Shown here in pieces: positions 33,545-44,440 of a stretch of DNA of 64,000 nucleotides (positions are counted from its first letter, which is position 1; every line of letters starts with the position of its first letter). Source of the DNA: Fomitopsis serialis (lineage: Eukaryota > Basidiomycota > Agaricomycetes > Polyporales > Fomitopsidaceae); NCBI RefSeq assembly GCF_022376445.1, contig NW_025955044.1, forward strand, positions 62,001 to 126,000. The letters are read 5' to 3'. The position numbers and the translations under genes are program-made. The notes below the pieces were generated by a model. It was not told the DNA's origin and did not search any database. It worked only from the letters and a program-made list of their open reading frames with translations.

Positions 33545-33650
33545 AGTAAAAGTCGTCAGTTCTACTGAGACAACGTATCTCAGTAGAATTCGGTCCGTCT
33601 CAGTAGAAGTCGAGCTTACCTAGTAGAAGTCGGTCGTGTCTGCCAGTAAG
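33545..33650 (+). repeat. Cluster of CTCAGTAGAA-type words with an 11-bp hairpin
   Basis: The word (c)tcagtagaa(g/t)tcg occurs about four times, once inverted: ttctactgaga (33560-33570) pairs with tctcagtagaa (33578-33588) around a 7-nt loop. It looks like a short repeat-derived or terminal structure rather than coding sequence. Confidence 0.6.
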
Positions 33651-33769
33651 ACTCGGAGTCCCTCTGGGACGCTTAATCGCGCCAGTACTTCCCAATTTGG
33701 CTCGCGCCCCTGTTCAAATATTCAGGACTGGCTGCTGTAAGGCGGTTTGTTGGTGCTACATGACTTGTA

Positions 33770-34848
33770 GTATCTATCCCACAAGGCGATGTGTGACAGA
33801 CAGTGACACAATGACCGGTTGCTTCGATGGGCGTAGTGGTACGGCGGACCGCGCAAGCGCCTGAGGGTGGCCTGTTGCTCGCTGATTATCCTCCTTCCCA
33901 GTAAGTGTCACTGCTCCCAATACATTATTTGTCGACAGTTGATGCTCGTACCTGCTTGAGAAAACTGTGGAGGCAGCAGACAAGGCCCCACTGGTCCTGC
34001 TACAACACACTTTGCGACACATTGAGCGCGCGTCTCCGAGTCATGATTGTGGCATGACTGCCCCATTATGCTAGCCGGTGGTTTCGTGACGCATTGGGCA
34101 ATGGACCCACGACTCAAACGAGGCGATGGACTCGGAGTATCATCATCATCAGAGATTTTAATGACTTCGCTGGAAGCACGCTTAGAGGTACAAGATGCAC
34201 GAATCGTTGTGCCGAGGCTGTTTGTCCGCAAAGCAGTACCAGTGTGCTGCTTTCGACCAGGCAGCCTCGGGACAGAGTCGTGCAGAGACGTGCGAGTATC
34301 CCCAAAAAGGTCCTCTGAGGATGCGTCAGAACTCCAGCACGGCGACGATGGCGGTAGGCTGGTTGTATCGTGGATATTGTACCTGAGAGATGTCGTTTGA
34401 AATTTCCGAATTAGTGTGTACTCGCCGGAAATGAAAAGAGAAGGTACGTACAAAACTGGTGTTGTGATCGATTAAGATGGGAGGCAACTTGCTGGTGCGT
34501 ATATCAGAGCCTTGGAATGCCGAGCTATGGTACAGACTCGAGATCAGTGTGTGCCATGAGCCTGGTCTAAGACGTACGGTCTGCAAGCATGCCCAGCAAA
34601 GAGTGCACGACGTCATCCTGGATACTCTTCAAATACCAGGTTTTGAAGCTCTCCAGGTTCAGCCAACTTACCCGCATTCGCGGCTGTGTACGACTCAATT
34701 GGATCAAAGAGTGTGTTTCCAGCGAAAATCTGTGAAAGGTTTGGCTAAATCCGGGCCACACGAGCACAAAACTCACATAATCGCGATATTCTAGTATTTT
34801 GGCTTCTGGCACATTGCGTACAGCATTAATTGTGGACCTTGGCAGCAT
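33770..34848 (-). CDS. Small hypothetical protein with a SUMO-interaction-like motif
   Basis: ATG at 34848. Exon 1 34777-34848 (LPRSTINAVRNVPEAKILEY), exon 2 34672-34729 (IFAGNTLFDPIESYTAANA), exon 3 from 34624 (SRMTSCTLCWACLQT). The joins 1-2 and 2-3 keep phase. A later exon carries YNIHDTTSLPPSSPCWSSDA, EDLFGD, and EVIKISDDDDTPSPSP. VIKISDDDD is a textbook SUMO-interacting motif (hydrophobic core V-I-x-I followed by acids). The splice that connects exon 3 to this exon is unresolved, so the protein may be intact or broken. No enzymatic domain. It may be a small nuclear partner protein; this is inference. Confidence 0.45.
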
Positions 34849-34849
34849 T

Positions 34850-36760
34850 CTCGAGGTCCGCCTTATTGGCGCTGGGCGCACCGAGACGGCAATGCTCTGC
34901 CATTGAGCAATGAGGGCAGTCAGAACGAGGAGATGAAAGAAACACAACAGACCTTTCTAGAGGCCTTTTATACACAGGTCGTTTCCATGCAACGGCGTGC
35001 CTGAAAGGCCACCCGGTGAGCCATAGGTCAATGATCAAAGCGTTCAGATGTGGCCGTGTGGCGCGCCGGGACGAGGCGCTGATTGGACACGTGACAACGC
35101 GAGCGCGACTCACTTCGAGTCGTCGCACTTGCGAACGCACTCGCCGACGCACCTGCCGACGTAAACCGCGTTTATGGCGGACGTGCGGTGGAGGGAGGTA
35201 TCATGGGTTTGATTCTGTGCAGAGGGGAGAGCGGGCTGCAGGGGATCATGGTGCGTCGTCAGATGCGTGTGTGTGCTTCGTGGCTACAACGGGGCTTTCC
35301 AGGATCGGATGTAGGCAGGGGTCTCGTTTATAAATTATGCGCTGTAGCTCGGCAGTCATGGAGTTCGAGAGTACGTCGGCGCGAGGTCTGGCTGCCCAAC
35401 CGCCTCTTGCTCCCTCTTGGCCAGCGCGATTCGCTGACGTGAAGGTCACTCGGCCTTGGCAGATGCGCTTTGCATGTCCTGAAGCGAGCGGCCACCTTTG
35501 CTCGGGCTCATCGTGGAAGTCCTCACCCGTGGTTCTGAGTTTCATGACATGGTGATAGTGAACTGTCCGTCGTCTGCGAACGGCGACGAATATGACGACC
35601 TACGCTCACAGGGCTCGAAGCCTGAAACAATACCGAGCGCAGCCATGCTCCCCCGTGCGTTTCATCCCATCCGTCTCTCTCGAAGATCAACAAAGATGCA
35701 GGCGAAGCCGACCGGGGTCACCCCAGCGGTGCCCAGGGCCAATGGGGCTTCGCTTCCTTCATCCCTGTCGCCCGGTCGCAAGTGCGCGCACACCTTGCCC
35801 TCTGCAGACTCACGTTGATGTCTGCGTTGGGGATCGGCCCGGGTGATGTTCACGGACTCCCGGACGATGCCCACGCTAGCTCGGATGACGCTCCTTCTGA
35901 GGCGTATCAGCCTGGCTTGCGCAGACCAATCAAGCCCATCCATACCAGCAAGACTTCGAGGGGGAAGGTTTCGCGTATGGGATCAGTCCAAGCGACACAA
36001 GTTGGATGGTCAAGGCGTTGCGGTGAGTCTCGCTGGATATTTAGGTCTCTGCGCAGAGGGCCGTAGTTGCGCAGCGCCAGCGTGTTACCCAATCCCGACA
36101 CTACCTCGCGCAGGACGATTTCGCAGCGCGCTATTCACACGGACCGATCCCTGACGTCCACGGGGACGTCAGAGGTGCGGTTGCTGGTGGCACAATCGCC
36201 TCCACTATGCAGACGGAGAAGCTGAACGGGGAAGACTAGCCTGGACACAATCAGCAGCCGCAGACATTGCATGCGTACGATCAGTAAGGCGTTTCAGGAT
36301 TGGGACAACACATTATTTGAAGCAGACTTAGAGCAACGGGAACAGGTGCGTGACGCAGCGTCGTGGCAGGTGTGGCTGCAATCGGCTCGCACTTACAGGG
36401 CATTTCGACCACCTGCTTAAGTGCCTTCTCGCCTTCCTGTCTTCCCGCCCGTCTGCTCCTGTTCGCCCATCTGCTTTCTCGTCCGGCGTCCGCTCTCTCG
36501 TCTGTCCGCTCAGTCATCTTCCTGACCACCCGCGCAGCCGTCCGACTACCTGCTGTCGTCTACCAGCCGATTCCGAGTCACCGAACATCAAGACGCTTGC
36601 GTCGGGCGAGACGACTGCGTGAACCGCAAGGAACGCAGGGGGAGGACGACGAGAGGAGAACACAGAGAGAAAGGAGAGTGAAGGGCGCAGTGTGAGTGGA
36701 CAGAATGAGCGTGAAAGCTCGAAATTCGAAGGTACGCCCCCACTGGATGCACCTCACTCG
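34850..36760. other. Unassigned 1.9 kb
   Basis: No family recognised. A plus-strand C-terminal-looking exon at about 36087-36239 reads SRHYLAQDDFAARYSHGPIP, DVHGDVRGAVAGGTIASTMQ and ends TEKLNGED with TAG (36237-36239), suggesting the tail of an unidentified gene. 36420-36545 is pyrimidine-rich low complexity. The rest holds short unrelated ORFs. Confidence 0.35.
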
Positions 36761-36764
36761 CGAT

Positions 36765-37460
36765 CGCGGCCGCCCTTACCAGTGCCCGCGTCAGCAGGCA
36801 ATCGATAAGAAGGAAGTCTGTCATGCGGGCAACATCGTCCCCAGCACGGACAAGCAGGCCCACCCTGGGCAGCTTCTCGCGGACATGAGCCGCTTCCAGG
36901 CTGAGCACGGACTCGAGTCACTCGACCGTACCGCCATGTTCTGGACCTCAAACACGGAGCGCTACAGCAACTGGCATCATCCCCGGCGTGAACGACACCG
37001 TCGGCGCGCTCCTCGCGGCCATCAAGGCGTCGCACTCTAAGGTGTAGTCCTCGATGCTCTTCGCCTGTCGCGTACATCTGCGAGGGTGAGCCCTTCGTGG
37101 AACGGCGCGCCCCAGAACACGTTCGTTTCGGGTGTCATAGAGCTCACGGAGCGCCACAGGATGTTCATTGGCGGTGGCGACCTCAAGGCGGGCCGACAAA
37201 GCATAAGTCCGTCTTCGCCCAGTTCCTCGTCAACACGGGCATCAAGCCGCTCTCGATTGCACCCTACAACCCGTCCGCAGAGCCGCAAGAGCAAGGATAT
37301 CAGCAAGTGCAGCGTCATCGTCGACATGGTCGACACGCACCACCTTTTCAGGCACCCCGAGCCGGGCGCGGTCAAGAGCACGAAGGCGAAGTGCGTCTGG
37401 AGGCGATGTTCATCACTCCCGACAGATGGAGTATCAGACTGACTGCGCCTTCGAGATGAG
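36765..37460 (+). pseudogene. myo-Inositol-1-phosphate synthase (Ino1-like) fragment
   Basis: Frames in order: GNIVPSTDKQAHPGQLLADM, SRFQAEHGLESLDRTAMFWT, SNTERYSN, (shift) GIIPGVNDTVGALLAAIKAS, then EPF(V)xxAPQNTFVSGVIELT, ERHRMFIGGGDLK, (shift) GPTKHKSVFAQFLVNTGIKP, LSIAPYN, (shift) RSKSKDISKCSVIVDMV. The strings (W/T)ANTERY, PQNTFVPG..EL, GGDD.K.GQTK.KSVLAQFLV.AGIKP.SI.SYNHLGNNDG and FRSKEISKS.VVDDMV are diagnostic of inositol-3-phosphate synthase. The NHLGNNDG loop is lost here. At least three frameshifts and missing N- and C-terminal parts make it a dead fragment. Confidence 0.85.
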
Positions 37461-37464
37461 CCGC

Positions 37465-38250
37465 TAATGACCTCTCGTCACGTTCGTTCCCATCTTCCAA
37501 TTTCGTTGGCCGTGACCGTTTCACAGATTATTGGGAACTCTGCATTCGTCGACGGGTCCCTGCTCCAGCCTTCTTCGCTGTACCAGGCCCACTCCATCCA
37601 GGCCGGCCGCATACTCACAAGTCTTCTCGCCTGCCGAGACCTCCTGGCTCAGTGCAGATCAACAGTGAGATGCGATGGACCGAAGGTGGGTCGGTCATTT
37701 GTAGGAATAGATGTTTGTACTAGCCACACACAATAGACACATATTTGACCACTGAGCATGGTATGCGGGAGCGAACGATCCCCAGACCCTACAGCTACAT
37801 AGATGTAGCGTAGCCATAGCATAGTGGTCCGCAATCGTGGCGAATTGAACTGTAGCATATAAGTTAGCAGTTTCTGTTCGTAGCACAGCAATTCTTAGCG
37901 CTGAACTATCGCCTCAGCGCCTCATCAGTCCCCTTGTCGATCTCCATCTCGCTCTGCACCTGCTCCTCTCGAACTTGACTTCGTGCGCGAACCTTGCATA
38001 GAGGCTGTCAGTGCACCCCAGCAACTGTTCGTGCTCAGTAGCTAAAGTTATTAAGATCCGGCATATGATGGCAATGGACCGAGCTCGAATATCTGGACCG
38101 GTATGCTCAAACACAATGTCTTCTTTAGCCTTCACATTAATTCTTTGGGTGCGTTGCAGATGACCCGCACAGTATATAACGCCGCAGGGGGGCGTATAGG
38201 CACCGTTACGGTCGATCAAAAAGGGTGCATTGTCGCAGCGGAAGTAAGCC
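37465..38250. other. Unassigned stretch and possible promoter of the SPT5-like gene
   Basis: A plus-strand ORF shows SAFVDGSLLQPSSLYQAHSI followed by QAGRILTSLLACRDLL, protein-like but unidentified (about 37540-37650). From 38103 the reading frame of the next gene is already open, so in-frame upstream starts at 38103 or 38160 are possible. Confidence 0.3.
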
Positions 38251-38252
38251 TC

Positions 38253-40876
38253 ATGTCGACCAATGCCGGGGCACCAAGCCACCGCCAATCCATGTCGACC
38301 CACAATCACGGCTTGCGTCGCGAGGTATCTCGCTTTCTGGACTTGGAGGCAGCATTGGATAGCGATGAAGGGGAAGGGGACGAAGATGTTCTGGAGGGTA
38401 TAGAGTTATACACTGACCATTTCCCCCCACTTACTGACGTGCTAGTAGATAACTTCCTTGACGATCAAGCACTTGACAATTGGCCATCAGCCAACCCCTG
38501 GCCGGAGCAGGAGATGGAAGACGCTCAGGAGGAGAACTCCAGGCTGTGTTCTTTGGCACAATCCTACGTGCATCGAGCCACTCTCGGGAGAACTCTTGCT
38601 TCGTTGTCCGAACTTGGCATCCCATTGGATGCTCGGGGAGGGCCTGCTGACGGCCAATGCATGATGAAGGTTCAAGTGCTCGTAAGTACTAGCCCATGGG
38701 GTTCCAGCAAAGCAGCTCACAAACAACGCTTAGACTGGCGACGCCATGTGCTTCCTCGTATGGCTTTACAATCTCGCTGTATTTGAGGATACTTGGGCTA
38801 TCCTATCAGCATCCGTGCTTGCTGGGAACGTCTGCTATGTGGAAGCCAATTCACCAACAGGCATACGTGAAGCTCTGGATCTCGCAAAAGGGGAAGGATA
38901 TCGGTTCCGGACTCAGCTCATTGAACCGGGTGATTGTGCCTCTATCTTCTCTCGGCCGCCCGTAAGCTTCACCTCACGTTCCTGGGCTTCATTGCGACGG
39001 GGACGTTACAGAGGTGATGCAGCATATATCGAATATGTGTCACGGGAGACGGCAAAGGCCACGATCTGGCTCATTCCTCGACTGGATCTTCGCCCGCAGT
39101 CTGAGCGTAGGGCAAGAAAGCTGCGCGGCAGGCCAGCTCAAATCGCATTACGGACCGAGATGGTGGAGCAGAGTTGGGGAGCGGCGGTTGTCAGAGATGC
39201 CCTAGACAAGGAAGCGTTTTTCTTCCAGAACAAAATGTTCAAGGCTGGTCTCATGCAAACAGAGGTAGAACTGGACTGGCTATCTCCCGGATACAGCTAC
39301 AACCACTTCACCTACTGCCACTTCAAGGCCGCTTCCCAGATACCGCGTCAACTCATTTCCGCATTTTACTCTCAGGCCGACACAATTGCTCTACAAATTG
39401 GTGATCGAGTCAAGATCACCCTAGGCGAGCAACAAGGCTTCACGGGTAGAGTCCTCGACGTTAACGGGGATACTATTCACATATGTGGAGACAATCCCAA
39501 GCTTCCTGTTGCCGCCTCTGCACTTTCAAAGTACGTTGGAAGGGATTTCCGCGTCGGAGATACTGTCAGAGCAGTAGACGGAGTGTTTGTGGGGAAGTGG
39601 GGGATGGTTACGGACGTTGGCAATGGTCATGGCCTGACCTTCATGCTGCCACATAGTACAACACATGTGCGAACATTCCATGCGCCTACGCAGAAACTTA
39701 AAGGCACTGATACTTATATTTTGAACTCAGGTTACCGAAGACAAGCGACACGTGGAGTTCTACGATCCACCTCCTGGTTCTGCTCTCCAGTTAGAGGGCG
39801 ATGTATCAAGCACCACGCCCGTCTAGCTTCAGCACCAAACATGACGGGATACCTTGTCAACGTATCAAAACTGCGTCGCCCGCGCGATCATTGTGTTGGC
39901 CGGCGCGTCCAGATCCTCCAGGGCTCCTTCAAGGGGTATCGTGGTCTCGTCAAATCAACGTCAAAAGAAGAGCACTATGTCGTAGAGATGGATGCTCCGC
40001 GGGGACGATACGAGACCTTCCATTATACACATCTCGCATACGTATGGTACGTGTGCCAGTCTACATATGTAGGAGCAATGTTCATTGAGCACAGGTTCAA
40101 TGGTGCCCTGGTGCCCCTGGATGATACCGCCCCCGTAATTGGAGATATTGAAGATCACGGTCATTGTCATACTGAGAAGGTACAAGAGGTACCATCAATC
40201 CCCCAAGATTCTCTGTGTGACGTGGACAAGGACTCGGGTATGTTTGATTCGCGCTTTTTTCTCATACTTACCTCATACCGTCAACATCAACGGGAAAATT
40301 GGCATTGCTTGCTCTAGTCAACACGCTCTCTGTGTCAAGGGATAGTCAAGCCAGTCCACCTGCCAACCTGTTCAGCATCAGTGCGTACAATGGGCCATCT
40401 CATCCGGAACCAGGTGAGCGCTGCAGTATACTGAGATGATGTTTTCCTCACTGGGTACTACAGAAGGACCATGTGCTTGGCTATTCGATGCCGAATTGCG
40501 GGGAGCGCTACAGCGCAATCCTGTGATGCTGCGTGTCGACAACCACAGCAAGGATACTGATCTCCCTGTTGGATGGAAGGCCAGAGTAGTCAAGACCGAC
40601 CCTACGGATCTCCTATCAACTTCCAACAATGTTTGCAGAGTGAAAGTGCTCGACCCAGTGCGCCCACGAATGGGATTTGGTCTGATACCGGTGCGGCATC
40701 TCATTGCAATGCCTGCGAAACCTTCTAAGTCTGTGCTGGTTTTCCGTGGTGAGTCTAAGGGGTTGATTGCGAAGGTCCGGAGGATGGATCACAACCGTAA
40801 TCTAGTCTATCTGTATTCGCCTCCTTCCACTGCAACCACCATCGAAACTTTGTCCCATGTTGTACCACTCGCGTAA
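38253..40876 (+). CDS. SPT5-like protein with NGN-type and KOW domains
   Basis: Seven exons: 38253-38681, 38734-39666, 39731-39776, 39833-40046, 40095-40237, 40318-40413, 40464-40876; sum 2274 nt, 757 codons plus stop, all joins in phase. The N-terminus has the SPT5-like EVSRFLDLEAALDSDEGEGD acidic patch. An NGN-like segment reads NVCYVEANSPTGIREALDLA. KOW-type segments follow: WASLRRGRYRGDAAYIEYVS with WLIPRLDL, DRVKITLGEQQGFTGRVLDV, FRVGDTVRAVDGVFVGKWGM, GRRVQILQGSFKGYRGLVKS and, at the C-terminus, KSVLVFRGESKGLIAKVRRM. Canonical SPT5 with SPT4 clamps RNA polymerase II and promotes elongation. This protein is shorter and lacks the C-terminal heptapeptide-like repeats, so it is probably a divergent paralogue. 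The intron at 39777-39832 uses a weak gttctg donor but is needed to skip an in-frame TAG. Confidence 0.8.
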
Positions 40877-40879
40877 TTT

Positions 40880-43021
40880 CATTGTATCAAAACTGGTGTA
40901 CACAGATCTCATCACATCTTCCTCGCACACATTCCATTATCAAGGCCGTCAATACGGGTAACAAAGGAATGGTACAATATTAATGTTTCCGGGCCAGTTA
41001 GACCGAGACGAAAGGGGATAAATGGTTGCAAGTTTCGGGCGCCTGTTACTGTGGTCGTGCCGCCACACATCAGATTATTACTCCTGTGTACCGTCATTGT
41101 CGCCACAGTCTCCCTCCAGACTGTCCGGTACATGCACAGTCAGCGGCAGTACATTGCTGTCCAATGCGATGAGTTCCGACGACGGGACCCCTTTCGCGCA
41201 TCGTGCAAGAGATGGGAATACATAGACGCCTTTTCAGTTCTTTCGGTCAATGGCGATAGAGTATCTACGGTTCATTACTTACCTTGCAGCACACGCCGCA
41301 GTTCCTCGCTCTCCACCTCCACTGCTCCACGTCCACTTTCCACGCTATACTGTCTCGTAGCGTATTTGACCAGCTTCTACCCGTCTCTGGCGTTCCAATG
41401 TACTACGACGACGGTGCATACATCAATATCTTCGGGGATGCCATTCAAGTCGCCACAATGCTTGCGATCAAGTCGAGCATGATCACTCTGTTCGCGCCGT
41501 GGCTAGATCGCGTAGTCGTACAGTTTGAATTCCATCCCGATCCTGTCGGTGAATGTGTGGTCACTTGTGATTCATCGTCAGTACACTTTTGAGTCGACCG
41601 GCGCTGAAATCGACCCACGCTGAAGTCGAGTCGGAAGAAGAGAGATTCTGTTCCAAATTTGGCGGTGTGACTAGCAGCGGGATTCGAAAGTCCCCAGGTT
41701 GAACGTTGAGTACTGAGTACTGAGTACTGAGTCCTCAGGCCTCAGGCCTCACGCGTGATATATCGTGACGACATCTCTATTCCTGCTCTCGCTCTCACTG
41801 GGTCCAGTCACCTCGACGACTTCTATGTAGGCTGCGCACGTCTCAGGTTTGAGGTTCCCGACGAGTAGGTCAATGTAGCTCCACTGGCAGACAGACGAGG
41901 TACTGATTTGAGTGACATCGGGGCCACGGGGTCCTAGCGACGGTGACGAGCGCATCCGCACAGGCAGGACGGGACAGCGAGACTTGCGGCTACGGCCGGA
42001 ACCCGGGACGCATCTCGTCGTATCAGCGGGCGGTGGGTCCACTGGCGACTGCGTACTAGGACGTCTCGCATAGCCAAGAGTCCGCCGAGCACAGTCTGAC
42101 TCGGAGGGCCGAGCTCACTACGTGGATACGATCTTGGCTGAGCGACCACTCGACACGGCGAGGTGAGGGCGGTCGACATGCCTGGGCGTGGGGTTGGCGT
42201 GGGGTGCTACGTCGTTGAAATTGGGGACGAGGCGTCGTGGACAAGGCTCCGCACTCGCCGGCTCAAGTTCCGTTGAGGCTGACGGAGGATGCGCAGTATA
42301 CGGACAGTACGCATTGCACCGGCATCACGGAACGTGCACGTAGTCTACGCATGAGGCATGGGTCATGACATCAAGATCCCGGGAATTTGAGCGACGCAGG
42401 TCCCAAGTGTCTGAGGAACTCGGAGGTTTGGTCGAGACGGGAGGGCGTGTCTGAGTCAAGCGTACTGCGTTCGCGTGGAGACCCAAGCGTCTCTCGAACA
42501 TGCACCCGTAACGAAGGGCATGGTGAGGTGATCCCTGGAAGTGAATCTCTGAGTTGGGTGTGCACAGGTGGGGCGCACGCTGTCAGGACGAATCCGGCTT
42601 GCATACCGGCATCCTAGCGCGCCACGCCTTGTTGGTCGTCCGTGAGCGAACCGCGATCGATATATATTCACGAGGTCATTGGATGGAAGGCGAGCTTAAC
42701 TCAACCCGAGCGTCGCGGCGCCGAAGACGGTCCAGAAATCGGATACAGCAACGATGACGTGCATACGCAACAGCGCGACCCAGCTGCGAGAAGCATACAC
42801 GACGGCGGGAACCCTCGCTCGACGAGAACTGGTCTCGTTCAGGCTGGCCGGGTAGCGCGCCGCCGATGGGCGGAGTAGTGTCAGCATTGATATTGAGCGC
42901 GGAGTAAGTACGGCCAGGGGAACGCTGGGTGACGGGATCTGACTGGAATTGGGCGTCGGGCATGGCGGCCCGGGCGAGTCCGAGGCGCGTGGCAAAATCG
43001 AACCTGGGACGTCTCGCCAAC
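40880..43021. other. Unassigned 2.1 kb
   Basis: The plus-strand frame at 41284-41592 (SVFDQLLPVSGVPMYYDDGA, YINIFGDAIQVATMLAIKSS) is protein-like but not recognised. 41707-41750 has a tandem heptamer (TGAGTAC, about 3.5 copies) followed by CTCAGGC copies. Sequence from 41750 to 43020 shows only short ORFs on both strands. Confidence 0.35.
41707..41750 (+). repeat. Tandem heptamers TGAGTAC then CTCAGGC
   Basis: tgagtac repeats about 3.5 times and is followed by about two and a half copies of ctcaggc. A short slippage-type microsatellite in non-coding sequence. Confidence 0.8.
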
Positions 43022-43780
43022 TTCCCCCAACTTCCCTCCTCCTCCCCCCTCTGTGGGCACTCGATACTCCGAGCCTCGCTAGAGTGCCGCCAGGCCCCTC
43101 CGCAGCCCTCCTCCGCAGCCCTCCGCCGCCGTCCTCGCGACCGCATACCCGAGATGACGATGCCCGCCTGCTCTGCTCGGCGGGCTGACGCATTGGAACG
43201 ATTCCAGGAGGCTTGCCTCCCTGGATGACGTCCGCCGGGTGCGAGCAACCGTGGGTTGGACGCCTATCGCCGCTCCCCCAACTTCCCTCCTCCTCCTCCC
43301 CCCTCTGTGGGCACTCGATACTCCGAGCCTCGCTAGAGTGCCGCCAGGCCCCTCCGCAGCCCTCCTCCGCAGCCCTCCGCCGCCGTCCTCGCGACCGCAT
43401 ACCCGAGATGACGATGCCCGCCTGCTCTGCTCGGCGGGCTGACGCATTGGAACGATTCCAGGAGGCTTGCCTCCCTGGATGACGTCCGCCGGGTGCGAGC
43501 AACCGTGGGTTGGACGCCTATCGCCGCTCCCCCAACTTCCCTCCTCCTCCTCCCCCCTCTGTGGGCACTCGATACTCCGAGCCTCGCTAGAGTGCCGCCA
43601 GGCCCCTCCGCAGCCCTCCTCCGCAGCCCTCCGCCGCCGTCCTCGCGACCGCATACCCGAGATGACGATGCCCGCCTGCTCTGCTCGGCGGGCTGACGCA
43701 TTGGAACGATTCCAGGAGGCTTGCCTCCCTGGATGACGTCCGCCGGGTGCGAGCAACCGTGGGTTGGACGCCTATCGCCG
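43022..43780 (+). repeat. 254-bp tandem repeat, three copies
   Basis: Units 43022-43272 (251 bp, lacking one tcc triplet), 43273-43526 and 43527-43780 (254 bp each). Units 2 and 3 appear identical. Each unit starts ctcccccaacttccctcctc and ends ggacgcctatcgccg, and contains an inner near-palindrome ccaggaggcttgcctccctgg. 254 is not a multiple of three, so the reading frame rotates between units; the long ORFs over this array (225-268 codons on the minus strand) are periodic artefacts. Near-identity means recent expansion. Confidence 0.92.
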
Positions 43781-43859
43781 CCTGGATTGCGGATTAAGTA
43801 CAGAAGAACGTGCGCCGCAGGTCGACAAGGACATCATCTCTCACCACACTCCACGGAGG

Positions 43860-44440
43860 TGCCCGGGATCGGCCTTGCGTGAGGTTGTCGACGACTGTGC
43901 GCAGGAGACTAGCTGTCTTCTAGAACTATATCGTCGATGTATGTTGAGATCGACCGGCTGCGCTTGTTCCTTCACTTACAGCCCGTTTAGGGCCAACAAC
44001 ATGTATGAGCTGGCGATTTTGTGGCTCTGCAGACGATGACCAGCGCCCTCACCTACCTCAAGATCGAGAAGATCGGCGCGCAGAAGGTAATCAGTCGTGC
44101 AGTTTTACCATCCGCATCCTGACAGTGTTTGCAGTCGACGAAGTCCACCTTCGATTGAGGGAAAGAGATGCCCAGCGAGATCATCAGCTCGTGCTTCGCG
44201 AAGGCCAAACAGCTGCAAGTAACCGGGGGTTTCGTCAAGCTGGAGCGTGGCTTTGCAACTGTCCCTCTTCCTGGCATCGATGCGCCTCGCTGCCTCTGGG
44301 CCGGCGTCATACTTCAGAACATGTACGCGGCACTTATTTTCGCGGCTGTGCTGCGCTGATTACTCTCCTAGACCTCTTGAAGAAGATCAACGCCGCGCAT
44401 CTCAAGAGTTTGCTACGTACCTCGGGCTCATAGTGAGTGC
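43860..44440 (+). pseudogene. Fungal fatty-acid synthase MPT-domain fragment
   Basis: Frames give ALREVVDDCAQETSCLLELY, an intron ending cttacag, PV-stop-GQQHV-stop-AGDFVALQ, TMTSALTYLKIEKIGAQK, an intron, PSEIISSCFAKAKQLQVTGG, FVKLERGFATVPLPGIDAP, LWAGVI, an intron, KKINAAHL. The series VEGQQYVCAGEL.ALQ...LTYLK.EKIDIQK...AKQLQ..GGF..LERGFATIPLPGIDVPFHS..LW.GV..FR..L.KKI is the malonyl/palmitoyl-transferase region of the fungal type I FAS. Two nonsense codons stand where Glu and Cys are expected (TAG 43988-43990, TGA 44006-44008), and the PFHS histidine motif is damaged. Only about 150 residues of a roughly 2000-residue subunit remain. Confidence 0.85.

Noticed and set aside
34829..34915. tRNA-like A-box (TTGCTCAATGGCAGAGC) on the minus strand
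   Set aside because: A D-arm can be drawn, but no matching anticodon stem, no B-box (GGTTCRA) at the right distance and no acceptor-stem pairing; the stretch also overlaps the start of a spliced gene.
38103..38252. Upstream ATGs (38103, 38160) as the start of the SPT5-like gene
   Set aside because: The added peptide has no SPT5-like character and lies where promoter or 5' UTR is expected; 38253 was preferred, but the upstream starts cannot be excluded.
39720..39830. A frameshift in the SPT5-like gene at the in-frame TAG (39824-39826)
   Set aside because: A 56-nt intron (39777-39832, gttctg...cttcag) removes the stop and keeps phase with the downstream KOW segment.
42676..43756. Long minus-strand ORFs (190, 268 and 225 codons)
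   Set aside because: They are generated by the 254-bp tandem repeat whose frame rotates; the same peptides recur at each unit, composition is low complexity and no start or splice context supports a gene.
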